Shown here one piece after another: positions 7,255 to 14,368 of a DNA stretch of 56,646 nucleotides. The stretch comes from Oscillatoriales cyanobacterium (GTDB taxonomy: Bacteria > Cyanobacteriota > Cyanobacteriia > Cyanobacteriales > Microcoleaceae). Under the pieces are notes generated by a model, which saw nothing but the letters and a program-made list of their open reading frames with translations, ran no database searches and was not told the origin of the DNA. A program made the translations under genes and the position numbers. Within the stretch, counting starts at the first letter, position 1; every line of letters starts with the position of its first letter. The stretch spans positions 1-56,646 of the forward strand of contig REAP01000045.1 in NCBI GenBank assembly GCA_004294385.1. Reading direction: 5' to 3'.

Positions 7255-7885
7255 ATGATTATCTGTATGGCCAATATTCTGAGTTCAGAGGAATTAGGAT
7301 TAATTGTCGATCGCCTAAAAAATGCTGAATTTGTCGATGGGAAGTTAACAGCAGGTTGGTACGCCCAACAAGTAAAAAATAAGAAATTTAGTCAATCAAG
7401 CACTAAAACGCAATTCTTTATTCCAAATAGCGGCGCGCCCTAAAGCAATTCGTCCCATTATGTTTAGTCGCTATCAGGGAGGAATGTACTACGGGACACA
7501 TATTGATAATGCGATTATGGGAGATGAAAAACTAATGCGATCGGATTTATCTCTCACTCTATTTCTCAGCGATCCAGCCACTTATACGGGCGGGGAATTA
7601 GTGATTGAAAGTACCCAAGGCGAACAAGCTTTTAAACTTGATGCTGGTTCAATGGTTGTTTATCCTACTACAACTTTACATCGTGTGGAACCTGTCACTG
7701 AAGGTGAAAGACTAGCGGCGGTGACTTGGGTGCAGAGTTTAGTTCGGGATGCTCATAATCGAGAAATTCTCTTTGATTTGGATACGGTTCGCGATACCCT
7801 TTTTCAGAAGTCTGGAAAGACAGCGGAGTTTGACTTGCTATCCAAAAGCATTGCTAATTTGCTGCGAAAATGGGCTGATGTTTAG
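7255..7885 (+). pseudogene. piuC: PKHD-type Fe(II)/2-oxoglutarate dioxygenase (PiuC/YbiX), frameshifted
   Basis: Frame 1 from ATG 7255 encodes the family N-terminus (ILSSEELGLIVDRLKNAEF, then VDGKLTAGWYAQQVKN) and stops at 7443. The +1 frame carries the rest: VNQALKRNSLFQIAARPKAI, RPIMFSRYQGGMYYGTHIDN with iron ligands His and Asp, TLFLSDPATYTGGELVIE, and LHRVEPVTEGERLAAVTW with the third ligand His and the 2-oxoglutarate Arg. The frames meet near 7385-7391, where about 15-20 residues usual in the family are also missing, so a deletion of non-triplet length is likely. An intact homologue (about 225 residues) is commonly linked to siderophore uptake. The second piece could start at ATG 7460 but would lack the N-terminal domain. 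Confidence 0.85.
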
Positions 7886-7919
7886 GTTGAGCAGGACTTA
7901 CGCAAGAGACTAAGGGATT

Positions 7920-7942
7920 GGGGCAACCACGGGGATTGCCCC
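7920..7942. repeat. Short palindromic repeat (GGGGCAA...TTGCCCC)
   Basis: GGGGCAA and TTGCCCC form a 7-bp stem around a 9-nt loop just after the piuC remnant. The same hairpin occurs at about 52934-52955, where it is part of a coding frame. It could act as a weak terminator but has no U tract. Confidence 0.5.
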
Positions 7943-8020
7943 TAGATTAACACGAGATATAGATGTCGTGCATCCAGAACTATTGAGGAGGTTTTGGAAG
8001 CGGATGAAATAAATTTTAGG

Positions 8021-8041
8021 TCTTTCCGAGTTCTTTACTTT
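8021..8041 (+). promoter_or_regulatory. Shared 21-bp upstream motif, copy 2
   Basis: This is identical over 21 bp to the copy at 7149-7169 (opposite strand), with an internal 11-bp periodicity of TCTTT elements. It ends 48 bp before the ATG of the RTX gene. Together the two copies bracket the piuC remnant as an inverted repeat. Coordinated control by the adjacent OmpR-type system is a hypothesis. Confidence 0.55.
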
Positions 8042-8089
8042 GTTTTGTCACAGTAATGGTAGACGAGTTAAACAACCAGGATTTGACAA

Positions 8090-8965
8090 ATGAGCAACCA
8101 AACTAAAATTTGGACAGGTGTGGGACAGTCTTATGTGACACAAGACAATTCTATCGATGTCGATCGAACATCATCGGAGAGATACCAACTCTCCATTAGC
8201 GAAAGTGGCGAAAGTGGCGAAAGTGGCGAAAGTGGGAACAGCAATTCTGGCTACGAAAGTGGCAATGACAGCCGTTACAACATTAATAACAGCAATTCTG
8301 GCTACGAAAGTGGCAATGACAGCCGTTACAACATTAATAACAGCAATTCTGGCTACGAAAGCGGTGGTGAAAGCGGTTACGAGATGGGGTTTTCTGTCAA
8401 TCAACCTGTTGCTTCTTCCAGTTATACCCCAGTTATAAACAGTTTGTCTATCAGCTCTCAGGGATACGAAAGCGGCGGTAATTTCTATCAGAATGAAATT
8501 AAAGGTACAGATGGTAACGACATCCTGACAGGAATTCCTGGCAATAATGTTGCTTTAAAAGGACGCAATGGCAATGATATTTTGAGCGGCAACAGCGGCA
8601 ACGATAAACTAGAAGGAGGCAAGGGTCAAGACACGCTTGACGGCGGTGCAGGCAATGATATTCTCGAAGGAGGGAAGGGCAAAGATATTCTGACCGGCGG
8701 TATAGGTTCGGATTTATTTGAGCTGGAAGGGCGATCGGCTACAAATACTCTCGATATCGCTGATATCATCACTGACTTTCAAAAAGGCGCAGACATACTG
8801 GAGCTGAAAGATGGCTTAGGATTTTCTAACATTAATATCACTCAAGGAACTGGAATTTATGCAAGCGATACTCTGTTGCAGATAGCAGGCACCGGTCAAT
8901 ATTTAGTAGTATTGAAAGGAGTTAATGCTGGAAATCTTAACGCGACTGATTTTACTTTTTCTTAA
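8090..8965 (+). CDS. RTX (hemolysin-type) calcium-binding repeat protein
   Basis: This is a 291-residue protein. Residues 1-37 start MSNQTKIWTGVGQSYVT, matching the start of the 6595-6981 product, but without its hydrophobic signal. Residues about 38-100 are Gly/Ser/Glu/Asn repeats, including a 51-bp unit duplicated at about 8239-8340 (NSNSGYESGNDSRYNIN). Residues about 140-210 contain RTX nonapeptides such as GNDILSGNSGNDKLEGGKG and GGAGNDILEGGKGKD, which bind Ca2+ in a parallel beta-roll. The C-terminus (ADIITDFQKGADILELKDGL) is the usual RTX cap and type I secretion signal region. No transporter gene is in the window. It is probably extracellular. Confidence 0.88.
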   Translation: MSNQTKIWTGVGQSYVTQDNSIDVDRTSSERYQLSISESGESGESGESGNSNSGYESGNDSRYNINNSNSGYESGNDSRYNINNSNSGYESGGESGYEMGFSVNQPVASSSYTPVINSLSISSQGYESGGNFYQNEIKGTDGNDILTGIPGNNVALKGRNGNDILSGNSGNDKLEGGKGQDTLDGGAGNDILEGGKGKDILTGGIGSDLFELEGRSATNTLDIADIITDFQKGADILELKDGLGFSNINITQGTGIYASDTLLQIAGTGQYLVVLKGVNAGNLNATDFTFS

Positions 8966-9021
8966 TGGTAAATCTGGCGCTAAACCGTTTTTTGCAACAT
9001 GAATTACCCACTTTGACCAAA

Positions 9022-9085
9022 GAAACCGGGTTTTTTACCGAATCTGCGGGTGACAACGAAATATTTTCGCAAAAAACCCGGTTTC
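9022..9085. repeat. Dispersed palindrome (GAAACCGGGTTTTTT...AAAAAACCCGGTTTC)
   Basis: The arms at about 9024-9038 and 9071-9086 are inverted and enclose a 32-bp loop. This family recurs at 14150-14210, 33870-33980, 34154-34310, 40505-40570, 50595-50750 and 55137-55202. It is non-coding; the spurious ORFs crossing it are not genes. Confidence 0.75.
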
Positions 9086-9156
9086 TGCCTACCCGTGCGT
9101 CCAAAACTATCTAATTTGTCAACAACAAAACATCTAACAAATAGGAGAATAAATAG

Positions 9157-9741
9157 ATGGCTAGCGCTAACTTTCGCAAACTTCACCGCCAAGTTGCACC
9201 GATTATTTTCATTCCTTTACTATTGAGTGCCATAACTGGTGTTGCTTATCGCCTGGGAGAAGATTGGTTTGGTATAGAAGGTGATGCTGCCAAGATTTTT
9301 ATGGATATTCACCAAGGAAGCTATCTCGGAAAGGAACTCAGACCATTTTATGTGCTTTTGCTGGCTTTGGGAGTGATTGGGCTGATAGTCACTGGTTTGA
9401 CGATGACCAAATTTTTTGGTGGCGCACGCCCTGAAAGACCAGGTGCTAAACTTGATTTTCGTAAGGTTCACCGTATTGCTGCACCGATTATTTTATTGCC
9501 TTTAACAGTCAGTACGGTGACAGGTCTAATCTATCGAATTGGCAGAAGCTGGTTTAAGATGCCGAAAGAGGTAGGAGAAGTTTTTTTGAATATCCACCAA
9601 GGAGAATATTTGGGAGATTTTTTGATGCCAATCTATGTGTTTTTGGTAGGTTTGGGTGTGATTTTTCTGCTGGTAACAGGAATCAATATGACTGGTATTT
9701 TTCGGAAACGCCGCCAGCAAACAACAGAGGAAGATAGCTAA
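9157..9741 (+). CDS. Small PepSY-type membrane protein with internal duplication
   Basis: The product is 194 residues with four predicted transmembrane helices (about 14-34, 63-84, 109-129 and 158-180). It is a tandem duplication: FRKLHRQVAPIIFIPLLLSA, IHQGSYLG and VTGLTMT in the first half match FRKVHRIAAPIILLPLTVST, IHQGEYLG and VTGINMT in the second. His10/His52 and His105/His147 are all 42 residues apart within each half and could ligate haem, as proposed for PepSY-associated TM (ferric or cupric reductase-like) proteins. RBS AGGAGA precedes the ATG. Its position near a piuC remnant hints at iron metabolism, but this is inference. Confidence 0.8.
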   Translation: MASANFRKLHRQVAPIIFIPLLLSAITGVAYRLGEDWFGIEGDAAKIFMDIHQGSYLGKELRPFYVLLLALGVIGLIVTGLTMTKFFGGARPERPGAKLDFRKVHRIAAPIILLPLTVSTVTGLIYRIGRSWFKMPKEVGEVFLNIHQGEYLGDFLMPIYVFLVGLGVIFLLVTGINMTGIFRKRRQQTTEEDS

Positions 9742-9790
9742 TATAATAGATTTGTTTTTCGGGGATGACTGATGAATAACTTTTTTAATA

Positions 9791-10396
9791 TTATTGGTTT
9801 TTCCTCCCATCGGGCATGGTTGTGCCTCCCATACTGGCTCGATCGAGACTAGCACCATCCATGTTAGCATTGCGGAGGTTCGCATTAGAAAGATTGGCAT
9901 CTCTCAAGTCAGCAAAGCGCAAATCAGCACCGTCTAAATTAGTATTTGTTAAATTAGCTTTCCTAAAATTAGTATTACTAATTCTCGCTCCTATTAAAAC
10001 TGAGCCACTTAAATCAGTGCGTGCTAGATTAGTGTTGACAAAATCTGCTATCTCGAAAGTACCTCCGCTAAGGTTGGCATCTGATAAGTCTGCTCCTGTA
10101 ACGATCGGATTTTTTAAAGTAAGGTTAACTAATTTTACACCTCGGAGGTCGCAGCGGATGCAGCTTTGAGTTAGCAGTAGGGTTTCGACGTTGGCGTTGA
10201 TTTGCTCAATTTCCTGTTGGGATACCTTTTCGGCAAATTCCGGGGAGACGTAACCGAGGCTTTTGGGGTCGTCTTTTTTGGGTGGCTGGGCAGTTTTTGG
10301 TTGGGCGATCGCACTTAGCCCTAGTCCCACCTGGGGACACTCTGGAATTACTGCAAAGATTAGTAGCGCGATCGACAATATTGTAATTTTTTTCAT
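9791..10396 (-). CDS. Secreted pentapeptide-repeat protein
   Basis: From ATG 10396 the product is 201 residues. [17 protein letters not shown] begins a signal peptide ending near LSAIA. A linker with PPKKDDPK follows, then a Cys-x-x-Cys pair (SCIRCDLRG) and about 20 pentapeptide repeats of the A(D/N)Lxx type (GADLSDANLSGGTFEIADF and onward), forming a right-handed quadrilateral helix. The protein is probably periplasmic or thylakoid-lumenal; no partner is apparent. An upstream in-frame ATG at 10423 would add nine polar residues before the signal peptide and is less likely. It is downstream of the chemotaxis operon on the same strand. Confidence 0.88.
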   Translation of the reverse strand: MKKITILSIALLIFAVIPECPQVGLGLSAIAQPKTAQPPKKDDPKSLGYVSPEFAEKVSQQEIEQINANVETLLLTQSCIRCDLRGVKLVNLTLKNPIVTGADLSDANLSGGTFEIADFVNTNLARTDLSGSVLIGARISNTNFRKANLTNTNLDGADLRFADLRDANLSNANLRNANMDGASLDRASMGGTTMPDGRKNQ

Positions 10397-10454
10397 TGTC
10401 TTTTTTTCATATATCGTTGACAAAATACCATTTATATTCTATGTTATAACTGAG

Positions 10455-10931
10455 CTAAATTAAACTCAATAAATCCAAATTTAAATAAAAGACTTCGGAA
10501 CCATCCGGTGCGCTAATTAACTTTTCTACAGCCGCAGGTAGTTGCTGTTGGCGGTACAATAGGGGAATTTCGCAAAAAGCTGCTTCGGAAATTTCTAAAA
10601 TCTTCGGCATATCAGGAATGGGGATTCCCAAGCGATCGCCTTGATTGAAAGTGCAAACAATTAGGTAGTTGCAGTCAGCCATACTTTTAGTTAATTTAAA
10701 TATTTTCGATAAATCAATTAGCGTAATCAGTTCTTCCTGATGTCTGACTAAACTATTACCACTATCTAAAAAACCGTAGGGATTAAAGTCTTTGACAACG
10801 CGCTGTACTCGTTCAATCGGAACAGCATAATAAACGCTGCCTAGGTCAAAGGAAACTAATTTGCGGGCAGGGGATCTGGCATTTGTTTGTTTCTGGTTGC
10901 GGAAGCGGCGATTGTAGTTGGCGTGAGTCAT
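10455..10931 (-). CDS. CheW-like protein (second CheW of the operon)
   Basis: This 158-residue protein has one CheW domain. Residues 24-40 (KLVSFDLGSVYYAVPIERV) open the first beta barrel, followed by EELITLIDLSKIF and LIVCTFNQGDRLGIPIPDM. CheW proteins bridge chemoreceptors to the CheA kinase. The basic N-terminus (about 22 residues) is not part of the domain. It lies 160 bp downstream of cheA, the gap being a hairpin repeat, and is probably the last gene of the chemotaxis operon. The domain is divergent compared with the other CheW at 20002. Confidence 0.85.
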   Translation of the reverse strand: MTHANYNRRFRNQKQTNARSPARKLVSFDLGSVYYAVPIERVQRVVKDFNPYGFLDSGNSLVRHQEELITLIDLSKIFKLTKSMADCNYLIVCTFNQGDRLGIPIPDMPKILEISEAAFCEIPLLYRQQQLPAAVEKLISAPDGSEVFYLNLDLLSLI

Positions 10932-10961
10932 GTCGATTTGGGATTTTGGATTGAAGATTAT

Positions 10962-11083
10962 TGAACCGCGAAGGCGCGAAGGACGCGAAGGAAGAACCCC
11001 CCTGCCACCCTCTACTCCCCAAGGGGGAAGGAAGAAAATGCTGTTCTTTCTTCGCGCTCTTTGTGTCTTCGCGGTTCGTTAAT
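10962..11083. repeat. Hairpin repeat with GAACCGCGAAGGCGCGAAGG arms
   Basis: The arms GAACCGCGAAGGCGCGAAGG (left) and TCTTTGTGTCTTCGCGGTTC (right) are near-complementary and enclose about 80 bp. Related hairpins occur at 26640-26726 and single arms at 43343 and 48725. It sits between cheA and the last cheW and may affect readthrough. Confidence 0.65.
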
Positions 11084-11091
11084 CATATTGT

Positions 11092-13986
11092 TTATTGTTT
11101 GATTAATTTGGGGATGGCTTCTAACAGTAATGTTTCGCTGTAAGGTTTGGTGAAATATTGATTTGCGCCTAGTTCCATTGCCATTTGCCGGTGTTTTTCG
11201 CCGCTGCGGGAAGTTAGCATGGCTATGGGGATTTTAGCAAACCGTTGGGTCGATCGCACCGATCGCAAAAATTCAAATCCATCCATCCGTGGCATTTCAA
11301 TATCCACAATCGCTAAACTGCAATCGAGACCGTTTTGCAACTTCTCCAGCGCGTCTAAACCGTCCTTCGCCTGTACCACCCGGTAGCGAGCCCTAGTCAG
11401 CATCAGAGACAGCAATTGCCGAATTGTATAGGAATCGTCCACTACCAAAATCTGCGGTGCCTGACTCGAAGTTGGTGCCAAATGCGGTACTTTACCAGAC
11501 ACAGGGGCGATCGAACTATTTACCAAAGGTTGACCCACCAAATCATCCACATCTAAAATAGTCACCACTCGGCCGTCCCCCAAAATCGTACTTCCCAAAA
11601 CCCCGCGAGGCTTAGACAGAGGCGATGGTAAAGGTTTGACCACAATTTCCTGCTGGCCGATGAGTCGTTCCACCGCCACCGCCAGCATTCCTTCGCTAGA
11701 AGCCAACACCAGCACCGGAATGTGATCCTGGGTCAAAGGGTCAGGAGAGGGGGCATCAGGCCCCAAAACGCTGTATTCCAGCAAATCTTGCAGCCGTACC
11801 AAACGAATAAATTCATCCCGCCACCACAGCATTGGTTGATTTCCAGCAGTGTGTACTTCCGAGGCTTTAATATGGAGAATTTCCTCGACTGCATCTAGTG
11901 GTACTGCTATTTTATTGCGATCGGTCTTTACCATCAAGGCGTCAGTAATCGACAGTAATAGCGGCAGTTTAAGGATAAAACTCGTGCCTTTTCCCAGGCG
12001 AGAATCCACCTTCACAGTTCCCCGCACCGTCCGCAAATTCGCCCGTACCACGTCGAGGCCGACTCCTCGCCCTGAAAGATTGCTCACTTCTTCGACTGTG
12101 CTAAAACCAGGCCAAAATAGAAAATCGTAGATTTCGGAAATGGAAAAATCTTGGGCTTGTTCCTCCGTTGCCAAACCCTTTTTCACAATTTTGCGGCGAA
12201 TGATTTCCGGGTCAATTCCTTTGCCGTCATCGGCGACAGTGATAATAGTTTGGCCACCTTGGTGTCGGGCTTCTATTTCAATTTGACCGCTGGCTGGCTT
12301 GCCCATTTCCTGCCGAATTTCGGGGATTTCGATGCCGTGATCGAAAGCGTTTCTGACTAGATGTATTAAGGGGTCGCGCAAAGCATCAAGCAAACTTTCA
12401 TCAATTTTAGTATCTCTTCCTAATAGCAGTAAGTTGACATCTTTATTGTAGGTGAGACACATATCCCTGAGTGCTCGCGGCAAGTGATCGACGGCGCGGC
12501 TGAAACTGACAACTCGCAACTGCATGACTCGGCTGCGTAGTTGTTCGGTGATGCGACGCAGTTGGTCGATACTGCGCTCGAATCTCATGGATAAGGAGTC
12601 TAATTTGGTGGCAGATTGAGCAATTGTTTCGGTGGTTTCGATTACTTCGGAGGCTGTAGAGTGAAACTCTGTATATTGATCCATCTCTAAGACATCAAAG
12701 TGAGGATGTGACTGAGAAGATTTGCTGTTACTAATAATTGGAAATTCTTGGTTTAGTTCTGCAAATTTTCCGATTCTTGGGCTATCATGTGCACTTTTCC
12801 AGTCTCCAAAACTCATCCTGTCGTACTCTTCTCGCAACTGACCGCCGAATTGGTTCAAATCGACTATATTGCGACGGATGCGCTTGACTTCGCCACGCAG
12901 TTCGGATTCTTGCAGTTCTAAGTTGGTGCGGTTGATGACTAATTCGCCGACTAGATTGACTAATTCTGTTAAGCGTTCTAAGTCTACTCGGATTGTCGGC
13001 CGCTGCGGATTAGGGACTGGGGGTGTAGGGGCGGTGGATGGTGCGTGCCCGCCCGGTGTGGGGGCGGTGGATGGTGCGTGCCCGCCCGGTGTAGGGGCGG
13101 TGTCCCCGTGCCCGCCCGGTGTAGGGGCGGTGGATGGTGCGTGCGTGCCCTCTTGTTCGTCGTTTATGGCGACGGGGGAAATTTCGGGGGGTTCGTTAGC
13201 GCAGCCCTCGAAGAGGATCGCCTTTCCTGCTAATATTTGCCCTCGTGCGGTTTGTAGATTTTGCGCGATCGCCCAACCCTCGGATTGTAAGCGTTCTAGA
13301 GTCAAATCCTTTGAGTCGATCAAATCTCTGAGAGGTTCAGCAACTTTCCCAAATTCTGGCAATTGCAACATTCCAGCCAAACCGGAGAGTTGGTAATAAA
13401 CTTGGTTGAGTGCGGTAACACTTTTTGCCAAATCAGCCTCAGAAGCTTGGGAAAGTTCGGTTTCTAGGCGATTGAAGACTGGCGGTAGTTCGTGTTCAAA
13501 AATCAATTTTAGGGTTTCTGGGGCTGGCGACTTGCTGATTACCGGAGGTGGCGGTGGTTCTGGCTTGCCGTATTGACGCTCGAACTGAAGTTGAATTTGG
13601 GCGATCGCCTCTAAGTTTGACCTTTGATCGGGAGTGTTGACATCGGAGTGGTGAATTGATTCGGTAGTAATTTTTTTGAGAGCATCCACACCTTGTAGCA
13701 AAACAGTCACAGTTGCTGGTTCCAGGGCCGACAAGTCTGTGCGATCGCGAAAAATGACAAAACACTCCTCCAGAGTGTGAGCTGCGGCAGACACGTTTTG
13801 AAACCCCAACATCGAACCCGCACCTTTGATCGAGTGAGCCGCCCGAAACATTTCTTTAACTGCGGCTTGTCGCTCTTTTAAATCACCAGTTTCCATTCCC
13901 AGCAAGCTTGTCTCCATTAACTGGAGAAACTCTTGGGTTTCTGCGGTGAAAGCATCTATTAATTCATTTAAATCGTCATCGTTCAT
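11092..13986 (-). CDS. Hybrid CheA histidine kinase with C-terminal receiver (HmpE/PilL type)
   Basis: This is a 964-residue protein. The HPt domain is at 1-110 with phospho-acceptor His51 (RAAHSIKGAG). A long linker includes residues about 279-324, a low-complexity STAPTPGGHAP repeat. The dimerisation helices begin near 328 (VDLERLTELVNLVGELVINR). The HATPase has LIHLVRNAFDHGIE (N box) and VADDGKGID (G1). A CheW-like domain spans about 690-820, and a receiver about 850-964 has LVVDDS and phospho-Asp in LAIVDIEMPRMDG. It autophosphorylates and signals to CheY-type regulators controlling type IV pilus motility. It sits between the MCP and the second CheW in one operon. The linker repeat is unusual (see findings). 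Confidence 0.93.
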   Translation of the reverse strand: MNDDDLNELIDAFTAETQEFLQLMETSLLGMETGDLKERQAAVKEMFRAAHSIKGAGSMLGFQNVSAAAHTLEECFVIFRDRTDLSALEPATVTVLLQGVDALKKITTESIHHSDVNTPDQRSNLEAIAQIQLQFERQYGKPEPPPPPVISKSPAPETLKLIFEHELPPVFNRLETELSQASEADLAKSVTALNQVYYQLSGLAGMLQLPEFGKVAEPLRDLIDSKDLTLERLQSEGWAIAQNLQTARGQILAGKAILFEGCANEPPEISPVAINDEQEGTHAPSTAPTPGGHGDTAPTPGGHAPSTAPTPGGHAPSTAPTPPVPNPQRPTIRVDLERLTELVNLVGELVINRTNLELQESELRGEVKRIRRNIVDLNQFGGQLREEYDRMSFGDWKSAHDSPRIGKFAELNQEFPIISNSKSSQSHPHFDVLEMDQYTEFHSTASEVIETTETIAQSATKLDSLSMRFERSIDQLRRITEQLRSRVMQLRVVSFSRAVDHLPRALRDMCLTYNKDVNLLLLGRDTKIDESLLDALRDPLIHLVRNAFDHGIEIPEIRQEMGKPASGQIEIEARHQGGQTIITVADDGKGIDPEIIRRKIVKKGLATEEQAQDFSISEIYDFLFWPGFSTVEEVSNLSGRGVGLDVVRANLRTVRGTVKVDSRLGKGTSFILKLPLLLSITDALMVKTDRNKIAVPLDAVEEILHIKASEVHTAGNQPMLWWRDEFIRLVRLQDLLEYSVLGPDAPSPDPLTQDHIPVLVLASSEGMLAVAVERLIGQQEIVVKPLPSPLSKPRGVLGSTILGDGRVVTILDVDDLVGQPLVNSSIAPVSGKVPHLAPTSSQAPQILVVDDSYTIRQLLSLMLTRARYRVVQAKDGLDALEKLQNGLDCSLAIVDIEMPRMDGFEFLRSVRSTQRFAKIPIAMLTSRSGEKHRQMAMELGANQYFTKPYSETLLLEAIPKLIKQ

Positions 13987-14046
13987 ATTAAATTAGTCAT
14001 TAGTTATTAGTCATTAGTCACTTCTTAGATGATGTTCGGTGAATTG

Positions 14047-14320
14047 ACCGTAATTGCTGTAGGGGCGGGTTAACCCTGATTTATAACTCTCACCAACAAT
14101 CTACATAAACCCGCCCCGCCCCCAACGACTCAACCCAAATAATCTCAGAAACCGGGTTTCTTCCTAAATTTATCGTACTTAACCCAAATTTTTCGGAGAA
14201 ACCGGGTTTCTTACCCCAACGACAGAAATGCGATCGCACTTTTTGCATTTGGTGGGGGCGGGTTTATGCAGATTGTCAGTGGGAATTATAGATTGTTGGT
14301 GAACCCGCCCCTACAGCAAT
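14047..14320. repeat. Repeat-rich gap between mcp and cheA
   Basis: This 380-bp gap (13987-14368) holds TGTAGGGGCGGGTT at about 14059 and its inverse AACCCGCCCCTAC at about 14301, with internal AAACCCGCCCC units, the same family as bases 33-202. Between them are two GAAACCGGGTTTC-type arms (about 14150 and 14200). No gene or clear promoter is seen. The gap probably lies inside the chemotaxis transcription unit. Confidence 0.6.
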
Positions 14321-14368
14321 TGTGTTATTTAATGAAATTTGAGATGACCAATGACTCATGACTAATAA

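Noticed and set aside
8171..8404. Antisense ORF in the RTX gene rich in TFATFATFA
   Set aside because: It is the mirror of the Gly/Ser repeat codons in the RTX gene; no start signal or independent conservation is expected.
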